DNA of 64,000 nt from an uncultured Pelagibacteraceae bacterium (GTDB taxonomy: Bacteria > Pseudomonadota > Alphaproteobacteria > Pelagibacterales > Pelagibacteraceae): positions 1 through 64,000 of the forward strand of contig CABZSS010000001.1 of assembly GCA_902528375.1 (NCBI GenBank), written 5' to 3'. The translations under genes and the position numbers were made by a program. Numbering within the stretch: the stretch's first letter is position 1; every line of letters starts with the position of its first letter. The notes under the pieces are model-generated. The model saw nothing but the letters and a program-made list of their open reading frames with translations. It did not search any database and was not told the DNA's origin. This document shows, one piece after another, positions 53,108-62,692 of this stretch.

Positions 53108-54337
53108 TCTTTAATAAAGAATGCTTTTAGCAATCATGAAAATTGGCAAAGAGCATGGAGAGATCCTGAGCCTAAAAAAGAGTATGATGCTGTAATTGTT
53201 GGTGGCGGCGGTCACGGTTTAGCTACTGCATATTATTTAGCGAAAAAACATAATTTAAGAAATATTGCTGTTGTTGAGAAAGGTTGGATTGGCGGAGGTA
53301 ATACTGGGAGAAATACAACTATAATAAGATCAAATTATTTATGGGACGCCAGCGCAGGTTTATATGATCATGCATTAAAGATTTGGGAAGGTTTGTCACA
53401 AGAACTTAATTACAATGTAATGTTTAGCCAAAGAGGAGTTATGAATCTGGCTCATAATTTGCAAGATGTTAGAGATTTAAAAAGAAGAACACATGCAAAT
53501 AGATTAAATGGTATTGATGCTGTTTGGTTGGAAACAGATGAGGTAAAAAAGTTTTGCCCAATAATAAATACTTCTCAAGATATTAGGTATCCAGTATTAG
53601 GTGGTACATTACAAAAAAGAGCTGGCACAGCTAGACATGATGCTGTTGCTTGGGGTTATGCAAGAGGTGCTGATGAAATGGGAGTTGATATAATTCAAAA
53701 TTGTGAAGTTAAAGGAATTAAAAGAAGTGGTGATACAGTTGAAGGTCTAGAAACAACAAAAGGATTTATTAAAACTAAAAAGATTGGAGTTGTAGCCGCA
53801 GGTCATTCAAGCGTTATAGCTAATATGGCGGGACTTAAGTTGCCTCTTGAAAGTAAACCCCTACAAGCGCTTGTATCTGAGCCAGTTAAACCAATAATTG
53901 ATACTGTTGTAATGTCTAATGCTGTTCATGCTTATGTAAGTCAATCAGATAAAGGTGAATTAGTAATTGGTGCTGGAACAGACTCCTATGTTTCTTACAC
54001 TCAAAAAGGTAGTTTCAATATTGTAGAAGAGACTCTTAAAGCTATTTTAGAATTATATCCGATTTTTAGTAGAATGAAGATGTTAAGACAATGGGGTGGA
54101 ATTGTTGATATATGTCCAGATGCAAGCCCAATAATTAGTAAAACATCGATCAAAGGACTTTATTTTAATTGTGGTTGGGGAACAGGTGGATTTAAAGCAA
54201 CACCTGGTTCGGGCGATTTATTTGCTCATACAATCGCTAATGATGAACCTCATAAATTAAATGCTGCATTTAACATTAATAGATTTGTAAGTGGTGATCT
54301 AGTAGATGAACATGGAGCAGCAGCTGTCGCCCACTAA
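53084..54337 (+). CDS. soxB: Sarcosine oxidase beta subunit
   Basis: SoxB carries the flavin that oxidises sarcosine to glycine and formaldehyde equivalents. The 417-residue protein has the FAD-binding [20 protein letters not shown] (about residues 37-56), the [15 protein letters not shown] segment that holds the flavin, and the C-terminal [14 protein letters not shown]. It starts the soxBDAG operon; soxD begins on its last base. Codon use looks like a well-expressed gene. Confidence 0.96.
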   Translation: MKNKYSIFSLIKNAFSNHENWQRAWRDPEPKKEYDAVIVGGGGHGLATAYYLAKKHNLRNIAVVEKGWIGGGNTGRNTTIIRSNYLWDASAGLYDHALKIWEGLSQELNYNVMFSQRGVMNLAHNLQDVRDLKRRTHANRLNGIDAVWLETDEVKKFCPIINTSQDIRYPVLGGTLQKRAGTARHDAVAWGYARGADEMGVDIIQNCEVKGIKRSGDTVEGLETTKGFIKTKKIGVVAAGHSSVIANMAGLKLPLESKPLQALVSEPVKPIIDTVVMSNAVHAYVSQSDKGELVIGAGTDSYVSYTQKGSFNIVEETLKAILELYPIFSRMKMLRQWGGIVDICPDASPIISKTSIKGLYFNCGWGTGGFKATPGSGDLFAHTIANDEPHKLNAAFNINRFVSGDLVDEHGAAAVAH

Positions 54338-54612
54338 TGTTTTTAATTAATTGTCCATATTGTGGAGAAAGAGATCAGTCAGAATTTGTTTCTGGTGGTG
54401 AAGCACATATAGCAAGACCCAAACAACCAACTGAATTAAATGATGATCAGTGGGCTGAATATTTGTTCATGAGAAAAAACATTAAAGGTATTCAATTTGA
54501 AAGATGGAATCATGTACATGGATGTAGAAAATGGTTTAATGTAGCTCGTGACACCTCAAATGATAAAATAGAAAAAATATACAAAATGGGTGAACAACCA
54601 CCTAAATTATAA
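54337..54612 (+). CDS. soxD: Sarcosine oxidase delta subunit
   Basis: The 91-residue protein is the zinc-binding delta subunit: NCPYCGERDQSEF (Cys6, Cys9), GGEAHIARP and HVHGCRKWFNVARDT with the remaining ligands. It shares single bases with the stop of soxB and the start of soxA (TAATG), consistent with equimolar expression of one complex. Confidence 0.96.
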   Translation: MFLINCPYCGERDQSEFVSGGEAHIARPKQPTELNDDQWAEYLFMRKNIKGIQFERWNHVHGCRKWFNVARDTSNDKIEKIYKMGEQPPKL

Positions 54613-57600
54613 TGTCCAAAAATTTAAGAATAAATAATAAACAATTTGTAGACGAAACCAGAAAACTATCTTTTGTTTTTAATGGAAAAAAATTATACGG
54701 ATATAAAGGCGATACACTTGCATCTGCCCTACTTTCAAATGATATTCATCTTGTGGGGAGAAGTTTTAAGTACCATAGACCAAGAGGAATAATGACTTCT
54801 GGTTCTGAGGAACCAAATGCAATTCTTCAAATAGGAAATGACGATGCTTTAACAGAGCCTAACGTACGAGCTACTGAAATCGAATTATATGATGGTTTAA
54901 TTTGTAACAGTCAGAATTGTTGGCCAAGTGTAAAATTTGATATAGGTGGAATAAATAACTTTTTATCACCTCTCCTTCCTGCAGGTTTTTATTATAAAAC
55001 ATTTATGTGGCCAGCAAGTTTTTGGGGGAAGTACGAATACTTTATTCGTAAATCTGCTGGCTTAGGAAAATCCCCATCGAAACAAGATCCAGATATGTAC
55101 GACCATAGATACATGCACTGTGATATCTTAATAGTTGGAGGTGGTGTTTCTGGTTTAATAGCGGCTAAAATAGCTTCTGATGATAATAAAAAAGTTTTAT
55201 TGTTAGAGGATAAGGAATTACTGGGAGGTTCATTAATTTATGATGACAATGATATATCTAAAATTGATAATCAAAAAAGCAGTGAATGGTTAAAAAAACT
55301 CATTGATAATATTCAAAATGATAAAAATATCATTGTTAAAACTAGAACAAGTCTTGCTGCTTATCATAATTATAACTTTTTACTAGCAAGGCAAAATTTA
55401 ACTGATCATTTAAGTGTTAATGACCGTAATAATAAAATCAGACAAAGGCTTTACAAAATAAGAGCAAAAAAAGTAATTATCTCCACTGGTGCTATAGAAA
55501 GACCTCAAGTTTTTCATAACAACGATAGACCCGGTATAATGTTGGCATCTGCCGTAAAAAAATATATAGACTATTATGGTGTCAGATGTGGTTTGGAAAA
55601 TGTTATATTTACCAATAATGACAGTGCTTATGAAACAGCTTTATCTTTACATAAATCGGGCACAAAATTAAATGCAATAATAGATATTAGAGATAATTCA
55701 TCTTCAGAAATAGTAAATAAAGTTAAAAGTCTAGGAATACAAATTTATTGGAACCATTCAGTAGTCGACACTAAAGGTTACAAAAGAATTAATAAGGTAA
55801 CGATAATGAAGCTTAATGATAAAGGCAATGATGTTATCGGAAAAAAGATTGAATTAAATTGTGATTGCTTATCAGTTTCAGGCGGCTGGACCCCGATGGT
55901 TCATTTATTTACGCAATCTGGTGGTAAACTTAAGTTTGATAATAAAGATAATATTTTTGTTCCAGATAAAACAAATTTAAATCAATTAAGTATTGGTTCT
56001 GCTAAAGGAGATTTTGAATTAGATGATGTTTTAAAAAATTCAATAAAAGATACAAAAAAGTTTTTAAATATCGAAAATTCTAATTTTGATAAAATTGATG
56101 TTAAATGCTCTAAAGAAAAAGATAAAAAAAATATATGGTTACTTCCATCAGATAAACCGTTAAGTAAAACAAAACCATTTTTAGATTATCAAAATGATAG
56201 TACTGCAAAAGATATAAAATTAGCTTTACGAGAAGGCTTTAAATCAATTGAACACGTAAAAAGATATACAACAACTGGCATGGGTACAGATCAAGGTAAA
56301 CTTGCTAACATGCATGCTTTGGGTATAGTTGCAGATACAACTAATACTAATATGGGTGATCTAGGTACGACAACGTTTAGGCCTCCGTATACTCCACTCA
56401 CTTTTGGAACCATAGTAGGTAGAAACGTTGGACAATTTTTTGATATTTTTAGAAAAACACCAATGCATGATTGGCACGTTGATAATAATGCAAAATTTGA
56501 AAATGTCGGTCAATGGAAACGTGCTTGGTATTATCCTAAAGATGGTGAAACAATGTACGACGCTGTACAAAGAGAAAGTAAAGCTGCAAGAGAGTCAAGT
56601 GGAATATTAGATGCTTCAACACTCGGTAAAATCGACATTCAAGGAACTGATGCAAATGAGTTTCTTAATAGGGTCTACACAAATGCTTGGTCAAAATTAC
56701 AAATAGGTAAGTGTAGATATGGTTTAATGTTAAATGAAGATGGTATGGTTTATGATGATGGAGTGACAACAAAACTGGGTGAAAATCACTATTTGATGAC
56801 AACAACAACTGGTGGTGCTGCAAATGTCATGTCTAAACTTGAAGATTACTTACAAACAGAATGGCCAGAATTAGATGTATTTTTAACATCAGTTACAGAT
56901 CATTATGCAACAGCAAGCGTATGCGGTCCAAACGCAAAAAAAATCATTAATAAAATTTTTAAAAATTTAGATTTATCGGATGAAAGTTTTCCACATATGT
57001 CATTTAAAGAGGTAAAGCTAGGTAATATAAGTTGTAGAATTATGCGGATAAGTTTTACAGGCGAATTAAGTTATGAAATTAACGTAGAAGCATCATACGG
57101 TAAGTATATTTGGGAAAAATGTATTGAAGCTGGAAAAGAATTTAACATCACTCCCTATGGAACCGAAACTATGCACCTTTTAAGGGCTGAAAAAGGATTT
57201 ATCATTGTTGGCCAAGATACTGATGGAACGATGACTCCAGTAGATCTTCAAATGGACTGGATAATTAGTAAAAAGAAGTATGACTTTATTGGTAAGCGAT
57301 CTCTATACAGAAGCGACACTATAAGGGAAGATAGAAAACAATTAGTTGGACTTCTTACTGATGACCCAAATGAAATTTTAGAGGAAGGTGCTCAATTAAT
57401 TAAAGATGAGAATAAAAACCCTGTAGATATGCTTGGTCATGTAACTTCAAGTTATTTTAGTCCAACTTTAAAAAAGTCTATTGCTTTAGCAATTTTAAAA
57501 GAAGGTAAAAAACTTAAGGGACAAAAACTCTTAGTTCCCATGATAGATAAAACAATTAAAGTAACTGTATCAGATACAATCTTTTTAGATAAAGAAAATG

Positions 57601-57617
57601 AGAGAATAAATGGATAA
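54612..57617 (+). CDS. soxA: Sarcosine oxidase alpha subunit
   Basis: SoxA binds NAD+ and tetrahydrofolate, passing the methylene group to folate. The 1001-residue protein has an N-terminal 2Fe2S-fold domain (YKGDTLASALL, RSFKYHRPRGI), a pyridine-nucleotide domain (ILIVGGGVSGLIAA, about residue 175), and a C-terminal aminomethyltransferase (GcvT-like) domain with VCGPNAKK and RAEKGFIIVGQDTDG. It yields 5,10-methylene-THF and glycine. It overlaps soxG by eight bases. Confidence 0.96.
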   Translation: MSKNLRINNKQFVDETRKLSFVFNGKKLYGYKGDTLASALLSNDIHLVGRSFKYHRPRGIMTSGSEEPNAILQIGNDDALTEPNVRATEIELYDGLICNSQNCWPSVKFDIGGINNFLSPLLPAGFYYKTFMWPASFWGKYEYFIRKSAGLGKSPSKQDPDMYDHRYMHCDILIVGGGVSGLIAAKIASDDNKKVLLLEDKELLGGSLIYDDNDISKIDNQKSSEWLKKLIDNIQNDKNIIVKTRTSLAAYHNYNFLLARQNLTDHLSVNDRNNKIRQRLYKIRAKKVIISTGAIERPQVFHNNDRPGIMLASAVKKYIDYYGVRCGLENVIFTNNDSAYETALSLHKSGTKLNAIIDIRDNSSSEIVNKVKSLGIQIYWNHSVVDTKGYKRINKVTIMKLNDKGNDVIGKKIELNCDCLSVSGGWTPMVHLFTQSGGKLKFDNKDNIFVPDKTNLNQLSIGSAKGDFELDDVLKNSIKDTKKFLNIENSNFDKIDVKCSKEKDKKNIWLLPSDKPLSKTKPFLDYQNDSTAKDIKLALREGFKSIEHVKRYTTTGMGTDQGKLANMHALGIVADTTNTNMGDLGTTTFRPPYTPLTFGTIVGRNVGQFFDIFRKTPMHDWHVDNNAKFENVGQWKRAWYYPKDGETMYDAVQRESKAARESSGILDASTLGKIDIQGTDANEFLNRVYTNAWSKLQIGKCRYGLMLNEDGMVYDDGVTTKLGENHYLMTTTTGGAANVMSKLEDYLQTEWPELDVFLTSVTDHYATASVCGPNAKKIINKIFKNLDLSDESFPHMSFKEVKLGNISCRIMRISFTGELSYEINVEASYGKYIWEKCIEAGKEFNITPYGTETMHLLRAEKGFIIVGQDTDGTMTPVDLQMDWIISKKKYDFIGKRSLYRSDTIREDRKQLVGLLTDDPNEILEEGAQLIKDENKNPVDMLGHVTSSYFSPTLKKSIALAILKEGKKLKGQKLLVPMIDKTIKVTVSDTIFLDKENERING

Positions 57618-58155
57618 CATTAATACAGCCATTAAAGACAAAAGAGAATATTCAGACTTAAATTTGAAAGAGGTAGAGCCAATTACTAAAATTAACTTAC
57701 GTGGAAAAAAAAGAGAATTCTTTACAAAAGTTGGTCAAATACTCTCTGTTATTTTGCCAACAGAAAGTAATACGTCTACAAGTAACCAAGAGTTAAGCGC
57801 TTTATGGCTTAGTCCAGATGAATGGATGGTTTATACAAATAATATGAATAAAGAAATTTTTGATAGAGTTTTTAAAGAAATTTCATCACTTAACTACGGA
57901 GCTGTTACAAATGTAAGTGACCAATGGGTATGCATTAATATTTGTGGCGATAAATTATACGAATTGCTCTCAATGAGCTGTCCATTTGATTTCTCAAAAT
58001 TCAAAGAGACTAAAGGATCCACAACCCAAACTATAATTAATCATATTGATGTAATCATTCACAACCTAGGTAATAACAATATAAATTTATTTGTAAGACG
58101 ATCGTTTTCTAACCATTTATGGGATTGGCTTAATGATGGGGCGAATCTATTGTAA
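57610..58155 (+). CDS. soxG: Sarcosine oxidase gamma subunit
   Basis: The 181-residue protein matches the gamma subunit: [35 protein letters not shown] and the C-terminal [14 protein letters not shown]. It packs against SoxA's folate domain. Similarity is modest, as usual for this subunit, but the operon position settles it. A 59-base gap separates it from the solute-binding protein gene. Confidence 0.93.
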   Translation: MDNINTAIKDKREYSDLNLKEVEPITKINLRGKKREFFTKVGQILSVILPTESNTSTSNQELSALWLSPDEWMVYTNNMNKEIFDRVFKEISSLNYGAVTNVSDQWVCINICGDKLYELLSMSCPFDFSKFKETKGSTTQTIINHIDVIIHNLGNNNINLFVRRSFSNHLWDWLNDGANLL

Positions 58156-58214
58156 AATTTAACTGCGTCAAGGTTAGCATAGAAAAATATTATAAATTAT
58201 CTTATCACTCCTTT

Positions 58215-58979
58215 ATGAAAAAAATTATCATATTATTATTTACTATATTATTCTCATTTTCAGCAAACGCTTCCTCTTTAGACAAGATCCTTTCAAATGG
58301 AGAGTTAAGAGTTGGTACAACTGGAGACTGGGATCCGATGACTATAAAAGATCCTTCTACAAATACTTATAAAGGTTTTGATATTGACGTAATGAATGAG
58401 CTTGCAAAAGACATGGGTGTAAATATTAAGTTTGTTCCCGCTGAATGGAAAACGATAGTTTCAGGAATAACTTCAGACAGATATGATATTTCAACAAGTG
58501 TAACAAAAACTCCTAAAAGAGCAGAAGTAGCGGGTTTCACAGAGACCTATTACAAATATGGCACTGTTCCACTCGTTTTAAAGAAAAATTTGAGTAAGTT
58601 TTCAACTTGGGATTCTCTAAACAATAAAGATGTTACAATTGCAACAACACTTGGAACTTCACAAGAGGAAAAAGCTAAAGAGTTTTTTCCTAAATCAAAA
58701 TTAAATTCAGTAGAGGCACCTGCAAGAGATTTCCAGGAAGTGCTAGCAGGAAGAGCTGATGGTAATATTACAAGTTCAACCGAAGCAAATAAATTAGTTA
58801 TCAAATATCCACAATTAGCAATTGTTCCAGATGGTGAAAAAAATCCTGCTTTCTTAGCGATGATGGTAGGTAAAAATGATGATAAGTGGAGAAATTACGT
58901 TAACGATTGGATCAATAAAAAAAAGAAATCTGGTTTCTTCAAAGAACTTTTAGCAGAATATAATCTTAAAAGCCTATAA
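58215..58979 (+). CDS. Family 3 solute-binding protein (amino-acid ABC type)
   Basis: The 254-residue protein has a signal peptide ending SFSANAS and a family 3 binding fold: [41 protein letters not shown]. The TTGDW segment is also typical of the cyclohexadienyl dehydratase (PheC) subgroup, so an enzyme cannot be fully excluded. The adjacent permease favours transport of an amino acid or methylated amine linked to the sarcosine operon. Ligand is unknown. Confidence 0.85.
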   Translation: MKKIIILLFTILFSFSANASSLDKILSNGELRVGTTGDWDPMTIKDPSTNTYKGFDIDVMNELAKDMGVNIKFVPAEWKTIVSGITSDRYDISTSVTKTPKRAEVAGFTETYYKYGTVPLVLKKNLSKFSTWDSLNNKDVTIATTLGTSQEEKAKEFFPKSKLNSVEAPARDFQEVLAGRADGNITSSTEANKLVIKYPQLAIVPDGEKNPAFLAMMVGKNDDKWRNYVNDWINKKKKSGFFKELLAEYNLKSL

Positions 58980-59019
58980 TAAATTAGCTATTAATAATTA
59001 ATTCTTTATAAATATAAGT

Positions 59020-59754
59020 GTGAAAAACTTATTTTTACTATTTTCATTGTTATTCCTATTATCATGCGGAAAACAAGAGTTGGATTGGTTAATATTATCA
59101 CCTAACAATGTTAACGGCTTAACAAATCTAAAATTTTTGTTAAGTGGGTTTACAACTACAATTTTTATATCCATCGTATCGATATCTCTATCAATAGTAT
59201 TAGGACTAATAGTTGCTATCCCGTCTTTAGCCAAAAATAAATTTTTAACATACTTTAATATAGGTTATGTCGAAATAGTTAGAGCTATACCTTTGTTGGT
59301 TTTGATTTTATGGATTTATTATGGATTACCCATTATGACAGGAATAAGTTTTAGTCCATTTGTATCTGGTATTATAGCTTTATCTATAAGTGAAAGCGCA
59401 TTTCAAGCTGAAATTTTTAGAGCTGGAATAAATTCAATTAGAAAACCTCAATGGGAAGCTGGAAGTTCTTTGGGACTTAATTTTTTTAGAAAATTAAGAC
59501 TAGTCATTCTTCCTCAAGCTATAAGAAATATACTACCTGCTATTGGAAATCAGTTTGTATACGTTCTAAAAATGTCTTCTTTAGTTTCGATTATTGGTAT
59601 TGGAGATTTAACCAGAAAAGCAAATGAGCTTGTTGTTACCACATATAGGCCTTTAGAAATTTATACGTTTTTGATCTTAGAGTATCTTATATTAATATTA
59701 ATTGTATCATTCTTAGTAAGGCGACTTGAAAAAAGAATGAAAAAAAATAGTTAA
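59020..59754 (+). CDS. Amino-acid ABC transporter permease with lipoprotein-like N-terminus
   Basis: The 244-residue protein starts at GTG 59020. Residues 1-16 read as a lipoprotein signal ending LFLLSC (Cys16), unusual for a permease. The rest is a HisM/GlnP-type permease with about five membrane spans and the EAA loop EAGSSLGLNFFRKLRLVILPQA (in parts). It presumably pairs with the upstream binding protein. No ATP-binding subunit gene follows; the next gene is on the other strand, so one must be shared from elsewhere. Confidence 0.87.
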   Translation: MKNLFLLFSLLFLLSCGKQELDWLILSPNNVNGLTNLKFLLSGFTTTIFISIVSISLSIVLGLIVAIPSLAKNKFLTYFNIGYVEIVRAIPLLVLILWIYYGLPIMTGISFSPFVSGIIALSISESAFQAEIFRAGINSIRKPQWEAGSSLGLNFFRKLRLVILPQAIRNILPAIGNQFVYVLKMSSLVSIIGIGDLTRKANELVVTTYRPLEIYTFLILEYLILILIVSFLVRRLEKRMKKNS

Positions 59755-59755
59755 T

Positions 59756-61132
59756 CTAACTTTTTATAAAAAAATATTTTTTATTATCTTTAAACATATA
59801 ATTAAAAAAGGTTCCTATAAAAAATAGTACCACTAATCCCATTAACCAATTTGTAACTAATATTGTATAAAAAATATCGCTGTAACCCCCTCCTTTAATA
59901 TTAATCACATACCACAAACATAAAAAAGGAATTGCAGTAAGCCTTAATATACTCATATACAAACTAAAGATGGGTTTTTTAAGAGCCTGAAATACAGCAG
60001 TAGTAATAAAAAAAGTTGGATATATTGGACCTATCAATGCTGCAATCTTTAAATATAAAGATCCAAATTTAATAGTTTCTAGATCATCAGTAATTAATCC
60101 AAGGAGAGTTTCTGCCCCGAAATATAAAATAAAGCCAGCCATGATCATAAATGAACAACCAAATAATAATGCTTTTTTATAAAGATCTCTTATTCTTTCA
60201 AAATTTCTAGCTCCGAAATTTTGACCACCAATTGATAATACCGCCGTATTCAATGCTATGACTGGTAATAAAAAAACTTGTTCTATTCTAAGTGCAGCTC
60301 CATAACCAGCTGCTGCAATATCTCCAAATTTTCCTACGAAGTAAAGCACATTAAATATGCCAACACCGATTAACAACATGCTAAACATGATTGGCACAGA
60401 TTGAAAAGTAAGATTACTTAAAAAGTTAATTTTTGGAATAAAACAATTTGCATATAAATACTCTTTTAGTTTACATCTATAAACTTTTTGCGCTAAATAG
60501 ATTGTTCCAATAAGTTGGCAAATAACTGTAGCAATTGCAATACCTGAAATTCCAAAAGCAGGTATTATCGAAAAACCGAAAATAAAAATTGGATTAAGTA
60601 TGATGTTTAAAAAAAAAGTAAATATAAGGACATTTCTATAACTTTTTGTATCTCCTTGAGCGTTTAATGTTCCATTTAAAGATATTTGGACCAATACTAT
60701 TACTGTACAATAAAAAATTATATCTAAATATTCCCTAGTCAAAATAATATTTTGTGGAGAGGACCCTAATAATTGAAGAAGATAATTGGATGAATTAATT
60801 CCAACAAATGTGACTAATAATGAAATAACTATTGCAAAAATTATTGATTGAGCCACATATAATGAAGCGACTTTTTCTTTTTTTTCGCCTATGGAGTTTC
60901 CTATTAATGTATTGGTACCAGCTCCAACACCAACGCCTATTGCGATAATGATAAAATAAATTGGAAACGATTTTGCCAGAGCACTTAGCGCATCAGGTGA
61001 TATTTTTCCAGCAAAAAAGGTATCAACCAGATTATAAAAAGTTTGAAATAAAGATCCTATACTCGCAGGGAATGTAACTCTCCTTAGAAGTTGCCACATT
61101 GGATCCACAGTTAAATTAATTTTCTTAGCCAT
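59756..61132 (-). CDS. MATE-family efflux transporter
   Basis: The 458-residue protein has about twelve membrane helices in two MATE halves: RRVTFPASIGSLFQTFYNLVDTFFAG at the start (in parts), GVGAGTNTLIGNSIG, and the second half SLGGQNFGA-like SIGGQNFGARNFER. MATE proteins export cationic or amphipathic compounds in exchange for Na+ or H+. It lies one base before the permease gene end, convergent. Substrate unknown. Confidence 0.92.
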   Translation of the reverse strand: MAKKINLTVDPMWQLLRRVTFPASIGSLFQTFYNLVDTFFAGKISPDALSALAKSFPIYFIIIAIGVGVGAGTNTLIGNSIGEKKEKVASLYVAQSIIFAIVISLLVTFVGINSSNYLLQLLGSSPQNIILTREYLDIIFYCTVIVLVQISLNGTLNAQGDTKSYRNVLIFTFFLNIILNPIFIFGFSIIPAFGISGIAIATVICQLIGTIYLAQKVYRCKLKEYLYANCFIPKINFLSNLTFQSVPIMFSMLLIGVGIFNVLYFVGKFGDIAAAGYGAALRIEQVFLLPVIALNTAVLSIGGQNFGARNFERIRDLYKKALLFGCSFMIMAGFILYFGAETLLGLITDDLETIKFGSLYLKIAALIGPIYPTFFITTAVFQALKKPIFSLYMSILRLTAIPFLCLWYVINIKGGGYSDIFYTILVTNWLMGLVVLFFIGTFFNYMFKDNKKYFFIKS

Positions 61133-62035
61133 CTATTTATAAATTTTTTTAAACATGTAATTTTTCTTTTCTTTTTTTGCTTTATCAACTTGACTTTGTC
61201 TCATTCTAAATCTTTTCTTTTGTTCTTCGCTTGATTTATTATAACAATTAGGACAAGAAACACCTTTTTCAAATTTTACAGACTTCTTATCTTTAACAGA
61301 AATAGGCTCTCTACATCCAGCGCAAATTGAATATTTACCTAAATTTAAACTATGGTTCACAGATACACGATTATCAAATACAAAACATTCCCCTTTCCAT
61401 AAGCTTTTTTTTCTGTCGATTTTTGACAAATAATTAATAATGCCACCTTTTAACTGAAAAACATTTTTATAACCTTTGTTATATAAATAATCGCTCGCCT
61501 TTTCACATCGAATACCTCCTGTGCAAAACATTCCAATTTTCGAATCTTTATTAAACTTTTTAAAATATTTAGAAAAATCTCTAAAAGTATTTAATTTTGG
61601 ATTTATTGATCTCTTGAAAGTCCCAATCCTAAACTCAAAATCTTTTCTAGTATCAATTATATAGTTGTCTTTCTTTAAAACAAAATTATTCCATTCTTTG
61701 GGAGAAAGATGATTATTTTTAACTTTTTTTTTTAGTCTTTTTCCAATTGGGACAACTTCCTTTTTAACCTTCACCCTCCCCTTATAAAATGGAATAAATC
61801 TATTAAAAGAAATGTTTTCATTATCGAATTTTGTAATCGCAAAGATTTTTTTTAGATTTAATTTTATTTGTTTAGTATCTTTTTTTAGGAAAGAAATCGA
61901 TCCGTTAATCCCCTCAGGTGAGATAATTATAGTTCCTCTAATTTTATAATCATCTATGATATTTTGAATTTTGTCTTTAAGTTTACTGATCTTTTTTAAT
62001 TGTTTGAATTTATAAAAACCAAAGATGGTATACAT
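61133..62035 (-). CDS. trhO: tRNA uridine(34) hydroxylase TrhO (rhodanese-like)
   Basis: TrhO (YceA, UPF0176) hydroxylates U34 of certain tRNAs. The 300-residue protein has the N-terminal YTIFGFYKF and SPEGINGSISF, a rhodanese domain with active-site Cys in FCTGGIRCEKAS, and a C-terminal part with cysteine pairs (CAGCREP, SCPNCYNKS) suggesting zinc binding. It lies directly after the O-methyltransferase gene, sharing one base. Confidence 0.9.
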   Translation of the reverse strand: MYTIFGFYKFKQLKKISKLKDKIQNIIDDYKIRGTIIISPEGINGSISFLKKDTKQIKLNLKKIFAITKFDNENISFNRFIPFYKGRVKVKKEVVPIGKRLKKKVKNNHLSPKEWNNFVLKKDNYIIDTRKDFEFRIGTFKRSINPKLNTFRDFSKYFKKFNKDSKIGMFCTGGIRCEKASDYLYNKGYKNVFQLKGGIINYLSKIDRKKSLWKGECFVFDNRVSVNHSLNLGKYSICAGCREPISVKDKKSVKFEKGVSCPNCYNKSSEEQKKRFRMRQSQVDKAKKEKKNYMFKKIYK

Positions 62036-62691
62036 TATAATTTTCTACAAATTGAAAAGCCATCTCCGATTGGGATAATCATATTTTCAACTCGTTCATC
62101 ATTATTAACATAATTATTAAAATCTCGAATTATTTCAGTTAAGTGTTCATTATTTTTTTTATCTACAACTTCGCCATGCCACAAAACATTATCAATAATT
62201 ATAAAGCCATTCCTTTTTAGCAGGTTAAAAGATAATTCATAATATTTTTTGTAATTTTCTTTATCTGCATCTATAAAAATCAAATCAAACATTTTTTTTT
62301 GTCTTATTAATTTATTAATTCCATTGGTAGCTTCATCAATAATTATATTAATTTGTTCTGAAACTTTTGCCTTTTCAAAGAAATTTTTCGCTACTAATGA
62401 AGTATCTTTGTTTTTATCGATAGTGGTGATCTTAGAGTCGTTTTCTAGACCAATGCACATACTTAATGAGCTAAGACCAGTAAAAGTACCAATTTCTAAA
62501 ATTTCTTTAGGTTTAAATAATTTTGTTACTAAATATAAAAAATGACATTGGTTAATTGAAATTTGTAATTTCTTTTTTTTTCCAAGAGTGTCATTATACT
62601 TAATAATTTCATCTTGTACTGGATGTAATTTTAAAGAGTGATCATCAATATATTTTTCTATTTGCTTATTAATTGGTAGATTTGAACTCAT
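62035..62691 (-). CDS. SAM-dependent O-methyltransferase, family 3
   Basis: The 218-residue protein has the caffeoyl-CoA-type methyltransferase motifs: EILEIGTFTGLSSLSM (SAM binding, about residue 62), DLIFIDADKENYKKYYE and IIDNVLWHGEV. These bacterial enzymes methylate catechol-type hydroxyls or, in some cases, tRNA uridine-5-oxyacetate groups (TrmR-like), which is notable because its neighbour TrhO hydroxylates tRNA U34. Substrate is not fixed by sequence. Confidence 0.88.
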   Translation of the reverse strand: MSSNLPINKQIEKYIDDHSLKLHPVQDEIIKYNDTLGKKKKLQISINQCHFLYLVTKLFKPKEILEIGTFTGLSSLSMCIGLENDSKITTIDKNKDTSLVAKNFFEKAKVSEQINIIIDEATNGINKLIRQKKMFDLIFIDADKENYKKYYELSFNLLKRNGFIIIDNVLWHGEVVDKKNNEHLTEIIRDFNNYVNNDERVENMIIPIGDGFSICRKL

Positions 62692-62692
62692 G

